Assembly: GCF_003967015.1 (NCBI RefSeq)
Contig: NZ_AP017560.1
Location: forward strand, 1,922,001 to 1,986,000
Direction: 5' to 3'
DNA: 64,000 nucleotides
Source of the DNA: Pseudanabaena sp. ABRG5-3
GTDB taxonomy: Bacteria > Cyanobacteriota > Cyanobacteriia > Pseudanabaenales > Pseudanabaenaceae
The number at the start of each line of letters is the position of its first letter. Positions within the stretch are counted from its first letter, which is position 1. Below, piece after piece: positions 43,371 to 51,128 of this stretch. The notes below the pieces were generated by a model. That model did not search any database, was not told where the DNA came from, and saw nothing but the letters and a program-made list of their open reading frames with translations. The position numbers were made by a program, and so were the translations under genes.

Positions 43371-43728
43371 AATTTTACTTTACTAGCAAGGGTTTGAAAG
43401 TCTAATAATGCGACATTCTTAGATTTGATATGTAGCATTATCTAGGTATTCGCGGATCGCGTAAAGCTGGTTACGTCCTAAAACCAAGAAGAGAGTTACG
43501 GCAAACCTTATTCTTGTTTCTAGGTAGCTTGGCATAAATGAATAACCCCATCCGCTTGCGGCGGGGTTATTCATTTATGCCAAGCTACTTATGCCCAAAG
43601 TTGCCAACATGTTAAAAATTAAGAAAATTAAATCTTTAGAGGCTATTCGTTATTAAAATGGAATAAAGAGAATAAAAATTTCTCAAATTCCAAATTTGTT
43701 GTCCGAATTGCAGTGTTAGGTAGGAATT
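43371..43728. other. Intergenic region upstream of UspA
   Basis: Nothing coding is seen. The middle contains a 70-bp palindromic element of the AAGTAGCT family (43521-43590); the rest is AT-rich and should hold the divergent promoters of the small hypothetical and UspA genes. Confidence 0.55.
43521..43590. mobile_element. 70-bp palindromic element with AAGTAGCTTGGC ends
   Basis: 28-bp inverted arms (43522-43549 and 43563-43590; 27 of 28 matching, ends AGGTAGCTTGGCATAAATG) surround a 13-nt centre ATCCGCTTGCGGC. The ends match those of the 102-bp elements at 27925 and 48720 apart from one base. Confidence 0.65.
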
Positions 43729-44118
43729 ATGTTTAAAACTGTTTTATTTCCTTTAAACAGAAGTCAAGAAACCCGCCAAGCTGTAGCCGTTGCGATCGAT
43801 ATAGTGCAGAAATATCACGCGCAACTATATATACTGTCGGTTACTGAGCATGATGCCAATGATAGCGATCGCACTTCATCCCAAGATTTGATTGAAGAAG
43901 TAAAGACTTATTTTGCAGAAGTGGGCATTTCCATCCAAACAAAGATAGCTGAGGGAAAAGCAGCTTTTGTAATTTGTGATTTTGCTGATGAAATTAACGC
44001 TGATTTAATTGTTATGGGTTCAAGGGGATCGAGTTTGACCGAAGAGCATCCTGATGAAAATAGTGTCAGTCAAAAAGTGATTAATCTATCACCCTGTCCT
44101 GTTTTAGTTGTCCCATAA
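43729..44118 (+). CDS. Universal stress protein (UspA family)
   Basis: The 129-residue protein has the UspA fold pattern: MFKTVLFPLNRSQETRQAVAVAIDIVQKYHAQLYILSVTE at the start, and IAEGKAAFVICDFADEINADLIVMGSRGSS ... VSQKVINLSPCPVLVVP at the end, with the ATP-binding G-x2-G-x(9)-G-[ST] region represented by MGSRGSSLTEEHPDENSVSQKV, in which the second glycine motif is not obvious. ATP binding is therefore uncertain. It is a single gene ending in a hairpin (44118-44156). Its role in stress is family knowledge only. Confidence 0.87.
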   Translation: MFKTVLFPLNRSQETRQAVAVAIDIVQKYHAQLYILSVTEHDANDSDRTSSQDLIEEVKTYFAEVGISIQTKIAEGKAAFVICDFADEINADLIVMGSRGSSLTEEHPDENSVSQKVINLSPCPVLVVP

Positions 44119-44156
44119 AATTCTGAAAGGGTTGCGAAGTAACCCTTTCAGAATTT
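44118..44156. terminator. Bidirectional terminator between UspA and cysteine desulfurase
   Basis: 16-bp arms (AAATTCTGAAAGGGTT) with a 7-nt loop between two convergent stop codons. Confidence 0.65.
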
Positions 44157-44160
44157 CAAG

Positions 44161-45294
44161 TTAATAGCGACTCAGAATTTGATGGATAGCTAATGCTGTC
44201 CAATCAACATCATCTTCAGTTGTAGATTTACCTAGAGTGATACGAATACTATTTCTTGCTGCTGCCTCTGAATAGCCCATTTTCAATAAAATCTGGCTTG
44301 GCTCGATCGCACCACTACTACAAGCAGAACCAGAACTAATAGCAATACCTGCGTAATTTAGTTCGCGCACAAGGCGACGACCATCGAGATATTGATGATA
44401 AAAGCTGAGATGATGAGGTAATCTTTCCTTACTGCCTGTGGTGATGAGATCGGGAATATCGGCAAGCAGAGTATAGAGGCGATCGCGTAATTTTTTGAGC
44501 CTTTGAGATTCATTAACTAATTCTTTTTCGGCTAGCTCGGCAGCAAGACCAAGCCCTGCGATCTCCGCGACTGCTTGCGTGCCAGATCGATAACCACGCT
44601 CCTGTCCACCACCTAAAGTGAGGGGAACTAGTGATTGCTTTTTAATAATTAGGGGATGAATATATAGCGCTCCGATTCCCTGAGTGCCATAAAACTTATG
44701 CGCTGAGAGGGATAACAGATCAACTGGTAATGTCTTCATATTAAGCGGCATCTTCCCAACCGCTTGGACTGCATCGGTATGAAATAAGACGTTGGCGTTA
44801 CGACAAATTTGTCCTAGTTTCTCAATGGGTTGAATTGTACCAACTTCATTTTGGGCAGTAATTATTGACACCAGTACAGTGTTAGGACGCAGCGATCGCT
44901 CTAAATCCTGAGAAGATACTTTGCCTTCGCAATCAACTGGTAATCGTGTAATTTCCCAACCATGCTGTTCGAGATACTGGGCAGGTAAACGTACTGCTGA
45001 ATGCTCAACTGAGGAGATAATCATGTGCTGTGGTGTTTGATATTGTCGTGCAATCCCCATCAAAGCCATATTGTCCGACTCTGTACCACCTGACGTAAAA
45101 ATTATGCCTTCAGGATCTGCGTTCAGTAAACTTGCTACTTGCAAGCGGGCGCGTTCGATCGCCATAGTTGAACGTTCACCCCACCAGTGGAGGCTAGAGG
45201 GGTTGCCCCACTGCAATCGCATTACTTCTGTCATGAGGTCAATGACTTCTGGTCGCGCAGGGCTGGTAGCACCATGATCTAGATATATTTGCAT
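44161..45294 (-). CDS. Cysteine desulfurase (IscS/NifS class)
   Basis: The enzyme frees sulfur from cysteine as a persulfide. The 377-residue PLP protein has the class I start (IYLDHGATSPARPEVIDLM), GGTESDN, His98 (SVEHSAVR), FHTDAVQAVGKMPLN, PLP Lys200 (LSLSAHKFYG) and active Cys325 in a loop (ISSGSACSSGAIEPSQILLKMG), followed by SIRITLGKSTTEDDVD. It is of the IscS/NifS type, not the SufS type usually linked to sufBCD; sufS is absent from this window. It could supply sulfur to Fe-S assembly, thiolation or biotin pathways. It is a single gene. Confidence 0.93.
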   Translation of the reverse strand: MQIYLDHGATSPARPEVIDLMTEVMRLQWGNPSSLHWWGERSTMAIERARLQVASLLNADPEGIIFTSGGTESDNMALMGIARQYQTPQHMIISSVEHSAVRLPAQYLEQHGWEITRLPVDCEGKVSSQDLERSLRPNTVLVSIITAQNEVGTIQPIEKLGQICRNANVLFHTDAVQAVGKMPLNMKTLPVDLLSLSAHKFYGTQGIGALYIHPLIIKKQSLVPLTLGGGQERGYRSGTQAVAEIAGLGLAAELAEKELVNESQRLKKLRDRLYTLLADIPDLITTGSKERLPHHLSFYHQYLDGRRLVRELNYAGIAISSGSACSSGAIEPSQILLKMGYSEAAARNSIRITLGKSTTEDDVDWTALAIHQILSRY

Positions 45295-45421
45295 AAATCA
45301 ATTTTAGCGGTTTGTTGAGTGTGCCTATAAATTGCTTGAGCATTGCAATGCCCCAAATTAAGCCAAACTTACTTCAAAACCAGTACAAACTTTGAAAATA
45401 CCAATTAGAGTTCAGAAATTT

Positions 45422-45478
45422 AATAAAGAACCGATTTTGTGGTGCGACTTCGTCGCACCACAAAATCGGTTCTTTATT
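45422..45478. repeat. Family-F hairpin, 27-3-27
   Basis: Perfect 27-bp stem with TTC loop, arm starting AATAAAGAACCGATTTTGTG. The preceding AGAGTTCAG.AATTTAAT is shared with the repeat at 53121-53192. It also abuts the stop of the gene at 45478. Confidence 0.7.
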
Positions 45479-46905
45479 TAGTAATTGTTATTCCATAGGG
45501 GAGTACGACGAACAAAGGCGAAGATACAAATCCCAACGCCAATACTTAGCCAGCCACATATCAGAGTGAATAAAGGCAATGATTGATTTAATGTAACCAG
45601 AGTGGAGGTTTTGCTTGTAGTTTGTATAGCTAGAAAAGCGCTAATCAGTAAAATTGCTGTGCCGATTTCCCAAGATTGCAAATGATTTTGGGGATAATTG
45701 GGATGATCGCTTTGGAGACTATTAGTTGCAACTAATTTCAAAACAAATCTAGCGATCGCAGGGCTAACGATGCAAACACCGAGCCAAGCAATCACACTAC
45801 CGACCAGTTGGGTGGTAAAGGGAAAGATTAGTAAAATTAAAATACCAATGATCGTAAAAGCGGTTCCTGCTAAGATACCTGCCCCCTGCGGCAATAGCAC
45901 ATGGGCTAGACCTAAACTATCGCTCTCAGTTTCCTGTTTTGCTAGATGAAATTCTTCCCTCAGTGTTTGTCCTAGAGGATCATTGTCGCTGGATTCTTCT
46001 TTGATTTGACCAGTTAACATTGTCATAGCTAGAGGTAGTGTAATCTCACTATTACCTCCCGTTAGCTGCATCCAGCTCAATTCACCATTCGCTTCTTGCA
46101 ATTTCACAACCGATAGGCGGGAAAAGGGACGTAAGTCGATCGCATATTCTGCCCCCACACCCCATAAACCACTAAATCTGAGGTGCAAAATCTTTTCAGG
46201 CGATCGCAATTGTGCTTGCCATGTGAAGAAGCCTGTCAAGCCTGCCATTGTACAAACTATTGCCGCGATCGCCCGAACCCAGCTAGGGAAATCGAGCATT
46301 GTCCAAAAGAATAAACCTAATAGAATTAACACCAAACTATTAAATTGCCGTGGTTGCTGCGCTAATGAAGAGGGACTAACCAAAACGGTTTGGTCTGAAT
46401 AGGTAACAACATTTAATGAGTCGGCATTGGTGACTTCTAGAGGTTGCAGACTATTTGCGGTTGCCAATTTTGACTTTGTAGATCGCAGCATCAAAGCACT
46501 GGAGATACCCGTAAAAATTGCCGCAGGTAAAACCCACCAAATTGCTACAAAATATTGCCCAACAGTTACAGAATAATTACTGCTCGCGACAAGTAAAACT
46601 AACCAATAACTAGTAATCACAATCACTTGCCATTGGGAAAATTCATAGTCAGCATTTTGACGGCATACCTCAACAACTGACTTAGCTGCATAGATTCCAA
46701 CTAAAAATCCCACTAGTAAAAGTAACCCTGCGATCGCTAAGAAGCTTGGCTCATTCGTCCGCACTAATTTAGAGATCGCCACTAACAGCATCAAAATCCC
46801 TGCAATACCAAAGTTAGCTGAGATTGGATAAGTTGCCTGTCGCCAGCCCCAGCCAACCTTACCTGATACCAATTGTCGCTGTGAGTGAGAAGGCGAAACT
46901 TGCAT
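45478..46905 (-). CDS. Polytopic membrane protein of unknown function
   Basis: The 475-residue protein has about ten hydrophobic helices in two clusters. N-terminal: FGIAGILMLLVAISKL, FLAIAGLLLLVGFLVGIYAA, WQVIVITSYWLVLLVASSN and YFVAIWWVLPAAIFTGISSALM. C-terminal: ILAGTAFTIIGILILLIF and beyond. Between the clusters is a soluble beta-rich domain (ILHLRFSGLWGVGAEYAIDLRPFSRLSVVKLQEANGELSWMQLTGG), which may be periplasmic or cytoplasmic. I do not recognise the family. It is 150 bp upstream of no gene on its strand, with the PIN-TRAM gene starting further upstream; no operon evidence. Confidence 0.7.
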   Translation of the reverse strand: MQVSPSHSQRQLVSGKVGWGWRQATYPISANFGIAGILMLLVAISKLVRTNEPSFLAIAGLLLLVGFLVGIYAAKSVVEVCRQNADYEFSQWQVIVITSYWLVLLVASSNYSVTVGQYFVAIWWVLPAAIFTGISSALMLRSTKSKLATANSLQPLEVTNADSLNVVTYSDQTVLVSPSSLAQQPRQFNSLVLILLGLFFWTMLDFPSWVRAIAAIVCTMAGLTGFFTWQAQLRSPEKILHLRFSGLWGVGAEYAIDLRPFSRLSVVKLQEANGELSWMQLTGGNSEITLPLAMTMLTGQIKEESSDNDPLGQTLREEFHLAKQETESDSLGLAHVLLPQGAGILAGTAFTIIGILILLIFPFTTQLVGSVIAWLGVCIVSPAIARFVLKLVATNSLQSDHPNYPQNHLQSWEIGTAILLISAFLAIQTTSKTSTLVTLNQSLPLFTLICGWLSIGVGICIFAFVRRTPLWNNNY

Positions 46906-47052
46906 AGGCGAGTAAATTGGTTATTGATAATTGGGATCGGTTATCGATATAGGTTATTGGGGATTAGTTTTTCATTTTTACTGTCCCCTTTTTACTTAAA
47001 GGCTTCTACTTAAAAAGCTTGTTTTACTTAAAAGCTTATTTGAATTTGAAAG

Positions 47053-48129
47053 CTATACAGTGGCGATCGCTTCGTGACGGGCAAAGATCATCCGACCTGC
47101 GGAGGTTTGCAAAGCACTAGTAACAATCACAATGATTTGTTTACCGAGATACTCACGACCTTCTTCAATTACTACCATTGTGCCATCTTCGAGATAGCCG
47201 ATCCCTTGAGATGCTTCTTTCCCTTCCTTCAGCACCTTGATTTCTAGGGCATCTCCTGGCAAATAAGTTGGGCGTAAAGCTTGGGCAAGATCATTAATGT
47301 TTAACACTTCAACCTGTTGCAAGTTGGCAACTTTGTTGAGGTTATAGTCATTGGTAATCAAGGTGCAACTGAGTTCTTGAGCAAGGCGCACTAACTTAGC
47401 ATCAACAGTATGCAAATCTTCATAATCTGCTGAGTGAATTGTGATGCGATCGCTATATTGCTCACGCATATTATTGAGAATATCAAGTCCCCTTCTGCCC
47501 CGTACCCGCTTTTGATCGTTAGAGCTATCAGCGATTGTCTGTAATTCTTGGATTACAAAATGTGGAATTAATAACTGCCCCTCTAAAAATCCCGTTTCCA
47601 TTAAAGTTTGAATACGTCCATCAATAACGGTGCTAGTATCTAAAACCTTGGCACTGGCAGTTCTCAAGGTTCCATCAGCCAGCAAGCTACTTTCTACATT
47701 GTTGGGATTAATCAAACGCAACAATGCACGTCCATGGGTATCAGAAAGCGTCATTCCCGAATAGGCAAAGATAATACTCACCAAAATTGCGGTGAGAGGC
47801 TTAATAAAAGTAAAGTCATCGGAAATCGGGATCAAAAATAATGGCGCTAGCATCAAGTTAGCAACCAATAGACCAAATACTAAGCCAACGGCTCTGCCCA
47901 AAATTGTTTCAATTGGCAAAGCGCGAACATTTGCCTCAATACGGCGATAGGTATTTTGGACTATTAACCCTGCTACTAGCCCAACAAATGAGCCAACTCC
48001 AAGAGTTACCCAACGAAAATTTTGGACATTGATATTAGCCAGCGTATCCGATGGCAAGAAATCGATGCCGTGGAAGCCAGTGCCTGCTCCCGCAAGAATG
48101 AATGTGAAGATGATAATAGCGTCAATCAT
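47053..48129 (-). CDS. PIN-TRAM domain membrane protein (YacL-like)
   Basis: The 358-residue protein has four N-terminal membrane helices (~1-25, 40-62, 85-105, 115-135), then a PIN nuclease domain (KVLDTSTVIDGRIQTLMETGFLEGQLLIPHFVIQELQTIADSS, KLVRLAQELSCTLITNDYNLNKVA) and a C-terminal TRAM domain (GDALEIKVLKEGKEASQGIGYLEDGTMVVIEEGREYLGKQIIVIVTSALQTSAGRMIFAR). This architecture equals Bacillus YacL and its cyanobacterial homologues. The PIN acidic residues (Asp in LDTS, Glu in QELQ, Asp in TNDYN) are present. RNA is the likely substrate; the role is not established. Confidence 0.9.
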   Translation of the reverse strand: MIDAIIIFTFILAGAGTGFHGIDFLPSDTLANINVQNFRWVTLGVGSFVGLVAGLIVQNTYRRIEANVRALPIETILGRAVGLVFGLLVANLMLAPLFLIPISDDFTFIKPLTAILVSIIFAYSGMTLSDTHGRALLRLINPNNVESSLLADGTLRTASAKVLDTSTVIDGRIQTLMETGFLEGQLLIPHFVIQELQTIADSSNDQKRVRGRRGLDILNNMREQYSDRITIHSADYEDLHTVDAKLVRLAQELSCTLITNDYNLNKVANLQQVEVLNINDLAQALRPTYLPGDALEIKVLKEGKEASQGIGYLEDGTMVVIEEGREYLGKQIIVIVTSALQTSAGRMIFARHEAIATV

Positions 48130-48297
48130 AGGGCGGAACTCCGCTTAGACGAATAAATATAAGGATATGAGATATGAGATCAACAAATAATTTCTAGCCT
48201 ATCGCTTTAATTGAGTTTTCGGTGATACTCTTCCAACTTTCTCAATCCTTTGCATACAATTCTACACAACTACTTCAAGGATTGTCTCAATCATTGG

Positions 48298-48699
48298 CTA
48301 TTTTGCTGGTTTGGGACAACCTTCGCTAGATTTTTGACCGTCAGGCATAATTGCACCACAAAAGTTCGTCTCTGACATATAAGCTCCTGTGAGATCTGCT
48401 CCTGTGAGATCTGCACCTCTCAGATCAGCCTTATCTAAAACTGCGCCAATAAGATTCGCTTCTCTCAAATCAACAAGTTTGAGATCCGCAGAAAATAGAT
48501 TAGCATTGCGTAAACTTGCACCTCTCAGGTTCGCAAAACTTAATTTCGCACGTACCAGATCGCATCCATCACAGGATCGTGTTTGCAAAACTTGACGGAT
48601 TTGATTGGGATCTGCAAAGGCTTTTTCTGCATAGCTAAACGTCGCGATCGCCCCGATTAGTCCTGAAATTATCAAGCAGGAATTAATAAAAGGTTTCAT
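48298..48699 (-). CDS. Secreted pentapeptide-repeat protein
   Basis: The 133-residue protein has a signal peptide (MKPFINSCLIISGLIGAIATFSYAEKAFA) and seven to eight A(D/N)LXX pentapeptides (ANLRGASLRNANLFSADLKLVDLREANLIGAVLDKADLRGADLTGADLTGAYM) that would form a short quadrilateral beta-helix. Before it lies a Cys-rich cap (LQTRSCDGCDLVRAKL), after it another Cys pair (NFCGAIMPDGQKSSEGCPKPAK). This cap-repeat-cap layout is frequent in cyanobacterial periplasmic pentapeptide proteins; function unknown. ATG 48699 gives the signal peptide; the frame extends to 48735 without conserved residues. Confidence 0.85.
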   Translation of the reverse strand: MKPFINSCLIISGLIGAIATFSYAEKAFADPNQIRQVLQTRSCDGCDLVRAKLSFANLRGASLRNANLFSADLKLVDLREANLIGAVLDKADLRGADLTGADLTGAYMSETNFCGAIMPDGQKSSEGCPKPAK

Positions 48700-49250
48700 A
48701 GTTGATCTCTTAGGTATCCAAGTGGCTGGGTGCAATTAAATATAAAACCCCAAAACCTGTAGCGCACACTGCGCGTGCGCTACAGGTTTTGGCTCTATTC
48801 TTTAATTATACCTAGCTACTTAGTTAGTTATTTCGGTCATTTTTTAGATTGAGGATAATACACACAAAATACGCACAAAATACCAGTGAGCATAGAGTTT
48901 TGTGTAGATGTTTTGGTAGAGATACCTTGTATTAGATGATTTATATGTTGCTCTAACAACATCCTAAGTGATGACTTTAGCAGGGGCGTTTGCAAATCAC
49001 GATGGAATGCGATCGCAATCACAAGAGGTGATATCTGACATCACTGGCAATCATCGCAAAAAGTTTGATGATGTTGTTATTGAGTTAATCGCTCATGGGT
49101 AAAGTTCACCCAGTCGATTGAGTTGATAGTAGGAAGTCGCAATCATAACTTCTGCTGGAAAATTCGATCATAGAAGTTGAGCTTTAGGATTTTAGTTTTG
49201 ATTTATCAATTTCATTGAACGCAGTTAGAGAAAGCAGCATCGAGGCAGTT
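48700..49250. other. 551-bp gene-poor stretch
   Basis: It begins with a 102-bp MITE-like element (48720-48821). A plus-strand frame 48971-49102 (43 codons, MTLAGAFANHDGM ...) and a minus-strand 61-codon frame at 48837-49022 overlap each other; neither resembles a known protein, so I do not call them. The last ~100 bp should contain the promoter of the secreted protein at 49251. Confidence 0.5.
48720..48821. mobile_element. 102-bp MITE-like element (AAGTRGCTRGG ends), copy B
   Basis: The 21-bp inverted ends (48720-48740 and 48801-48821) match at 17 or more positions; inside is an 18-bp stem (48750-48767 with 48775-48792) around a 7-nt loop. Equal in length to the copy at 27925-28026. The right half matches 25641-25716. 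Confidence 0.7.
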
Positions 49251-49601
49251 ATGAAAAATACTTTTGTCGCCACATTATTAGCCATTTCGGGTTTCGCTAT
49301 TTCAGGGCTTGCTCTTGCCGCACCAGCTAATGCCCAAACAGCAATTATTGCTGCTCTCTATCAAAATCCCACCACTTCTCAAACTGAAGTACGTTACAAC
49401 AGTGATGAAGTCAACTCAAATCCAATTATCGTTGCTGTCAATACTAGTCCTGAAGTAATCACAATTACTGAAAACATCATGTTTGGCAATAGCTATGATC
49501 GCATCGTCACCATGAATCACGCAGAAAATTTAGTTTGTATGGTCAATGGCAAAGGCTCAACTGATGGTGCTGTAATGTGTGGTTTGATCGACCATGAATA
49601 A
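49251..49601 (+). CDS. Small secreted hypothetical protein
   Basis: The 116-residue protein has a signal peptide (MKNTFVATLLAISGFAISGLALAAPANAQ, cleavage after ANA) and a mature domain of about 88 residues with mostly beta-type sequence (TAIIAALYQNPTTSQTEVRYNSDEVNSNPIIVAVNTSPEVITITENIMFGN) and two cysteines near the end (NLVCMVNGKGSTDGAVMCGLIDHE) that could pair. I do not recognise the family. ATG 49251 is preceded by GAGG at 49242-49245; an in-frame ATG at 49215 is possible but lacks such a site. It ends in a hairpin. Confidence 0.65.
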   Translation: MKNTFVATLLAISGFAISGLALAAPANAQTAIIAALYQNPTTSQTEVRYNSDEVNSNPIIVAVNTSPEVITITENIMFGNSYDRIVTMNHAENLVCMVNGKGSTDGAVMCGLIDHE

Positions 49602-49636
49602 CTAAGAAGGGACGCAAAGCGTCCCTTCTTAGTTAT
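49598..49636. terminator. Bidirectional terminator after the secreted protein
   Basis: Perfect 18-bp stem (ATAACTAAGAAGGGACGC) with AAA loop, overlapping the stop of the plus-strand gene and abutting the stop of the minus-strand gene at 49637. Confidence 0.7.
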
Positions 49637-50140
49637 CTAGGCAATGTTAGCGTTGTTTTTAATTTCATTGAGCTTTTGCAAACCAAACTGAGCGCGTTTA
49701 ATTTGTTTTTCGCATAATTCCTCAATATCGGTACGCCCAATTTCAATGCCATGTTGCGTATCCGTAGAACGATCAAAAAATACGATGCTATCTACCTGTT
49801 TCATACCTATTAAGCGAAACAGCATATCAATTACGTTATATTCACCACATTCAAGATTTTCATCATTTAATTTCAAACGATCAATATTTGCTGGTGTGCG
49901 ATTGCAATAGGCATAAATTGTGGTTTTCTCGATTTCAGGATTATCGTGATTGCTCAGGGGTGTGAGTAACCAACCACCCTCAATATCTTGAATTACGAAA
50001 TAAATTGTATGTTTTAGATTTTGAGCAATTACCTTGAGTACTGAGGCAATTAAGCTTACAGCACTAGCAGTTTCCTCATCGGGCGTGCTTTGTACTAGTA
50101 AAGCGACTTGGCGATCGAGAATTTGATCTTTAGTTAGCAT
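49637..50140 (-). CDS. Hypothetical soluble protein, overlapping its upstream neighbour
   Basis: The 167-residue acidic protein has no membrane segment or signal. It starts MLTKDQILDRQVALLVQSTPDEETASAVSLIASVLKVIAQNLKH and includes TIYFVIQDIEGGWLLTPLSNHDNPEIEKTTIYAYCNRTP, VDSIVFFDRSTDTQHGIEIGRTDIEELCEKQIKRAQ. I do not recognise the family. Its start codon lies inside the 3' end of the membrane protein gene 50130-50882 (11-bp overlap), so the two are translationally coupled and probably work together. Confidence 0.65.
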   Translation of the reverse strand: MLTKDQILDRQVALLVQSTPDEETASAVSLIASVLKVIAQNLKHTIYFVIQDIEGGWLLTPLSNHDNPEIEKTTIYAYCNRTPANIDRLKLNDENLECGEYNVIDMLFRLIGMKQVDSIVFFDRSTDTQHGIEIGRTDIEELCEKQIKRAQFGLQKLNEIKNNANIA

Positions 50141-50882
50141 TATTGATCTTTAAATTGACATTGTGAGCAGATCGTTTGAGGGCAGGTTTAAGTGTATTGG
50201 TTTCTAGTGCCTCCAAAGTCTCAAAGATTGCCTCGCGCATCGTTACTTCTGTTTCACGGTTTAGCAAAAGCTGGCAACAATCGGCGATCGCCCTTTCTTG
50301 AGCAGCAGGTAAAGGATTTGCTTGGATGTATTGAGTGATTTGTTTAATAGCAATCAATCTGGCAAGATCATCATTCACCGTCAGTTGAGTAACTAGCTGC
50401 TCAAAGTTGTCCTGTTGACGCTGCAACCATTGGCTAAATGCCTGACGTGCTAATAGTGCGAAAACTCCTAAAGTAGCAATGAGCTGCAAAATACTAGCTG
50501 AAGCTAACCAATGATTTTCTTGAGTTGCCCAGAGTGTAAGTATTGTATAGGTCAAAAAAACTGTCACAGTGCCACTAGCAACCGATAGAGGCAAATGACG
50601 ATAGGGACTTTGCAGGAATTTCTGGACTCGCCATAAAATCACATTCCAGTTCCAGTCCTGAACAACATAAATTGCGATCATTGCCACGATCCCTGCACTA
50701 GTAGCCGCAATTAACTGCCAATTCCAAACTAGCAGCAGCAACAAAAAAATCGCTAATAAAGCCCATACTGGCAATCCCTGCTCCCGTGAAAGTACACGAA
50801 AAAGCGATCGCATTAATTGCTGAGATTGCGAAGTCGTTGTTGAATTTGTATCTTGCTCTTGAAAGCGAAAGTCTTTAACCAC
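50130..50882 (-). CDS. Hypothetical membrane protein with C-terminal helical-repeat domain
   Basis: The 250-residue protein has a soluble N-terminus, about four membrane helices (GLPVWALLAIFLLLLLVWN, LIAATSAGIVAMIAIYVV, LPLSVASGTVTVFLTYTILTLW, SASILQLIATLGVFALLA) and a cytoplasmic helical tail (LVTQLTVNDDLARLIAIKQITQYIQANPLPAAQERAIADCCQLLLNRETEVTMREAIFETLEALE) resembling an armadillo/HEAT-like helical repeat. Function unknown. It is the first gene of a two-gene operon with 49637-50140 (11-bp overlap). Confidence 0.68.
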   Translation of the reverse strand: MVKDFRFQEQDTNSTTTSQSQQLMRSLFRVLSREQGLPVWALLAIFLLLLLVWNWQLIAATSAGIVAMIAIYVVQDWNWNVILWRVQKFLQSPYRHLPLSVASGTVTVFLTYTILTLWATQENHWLASASILQLIATLGVFALLARQAFSQWLQRQQDNFEQLVTQLTVNDDLARLIAIKQITQYIQANPLPAAQERAIADCCQLLLNRETEVTMREAIFETLEALETNTLKPALKRSAHNVNLKINNAN

Positions 50883-51025
50883 TGTTTATCCCTAAGGACT
50901 CTAATAGCTACTTTACAGGATTTTAATCCCAAAAATATAGAGTATATAGAGTGAGTACCTACCACTCACTATTATCAACATTATTTTTTATTTGATGGGA
51001 TTTCGACGAAAGCTTGTAAATTTTA

Positions 51026-51115
51026 AAATTCCAGAAGCAAAAGCCTTGCTTAGCAAGGCTTTTGCTTCTGGAATTTGACAGAGGGTTGGCTATGCAAAGC
51101 CTCTCTCAAAGCGAA
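51026..51115. repeat. Family-B double palindrome, copy 3
   Basis: The first hairpin (51026-51076) has perfect 24-bp arms and TTA loop, the same 24-3-24 design as 3335-3385 and the same core AAAGCCTTGC/GCAAGG. The second palindrome (GAGGGTTGGCTATGCAAAGCCTCTC) is decayed. Confidence 0.65.
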
Positions 51116-51128
51116 TTTAAAACTCGCT

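Noticed and set aside
48837-49102. Overlapping short frames on both strands (61 and 43 codons)
   Set aside because: They overlap, have no recognisable motif or ribosome binding site, and lie next to a repeat element.
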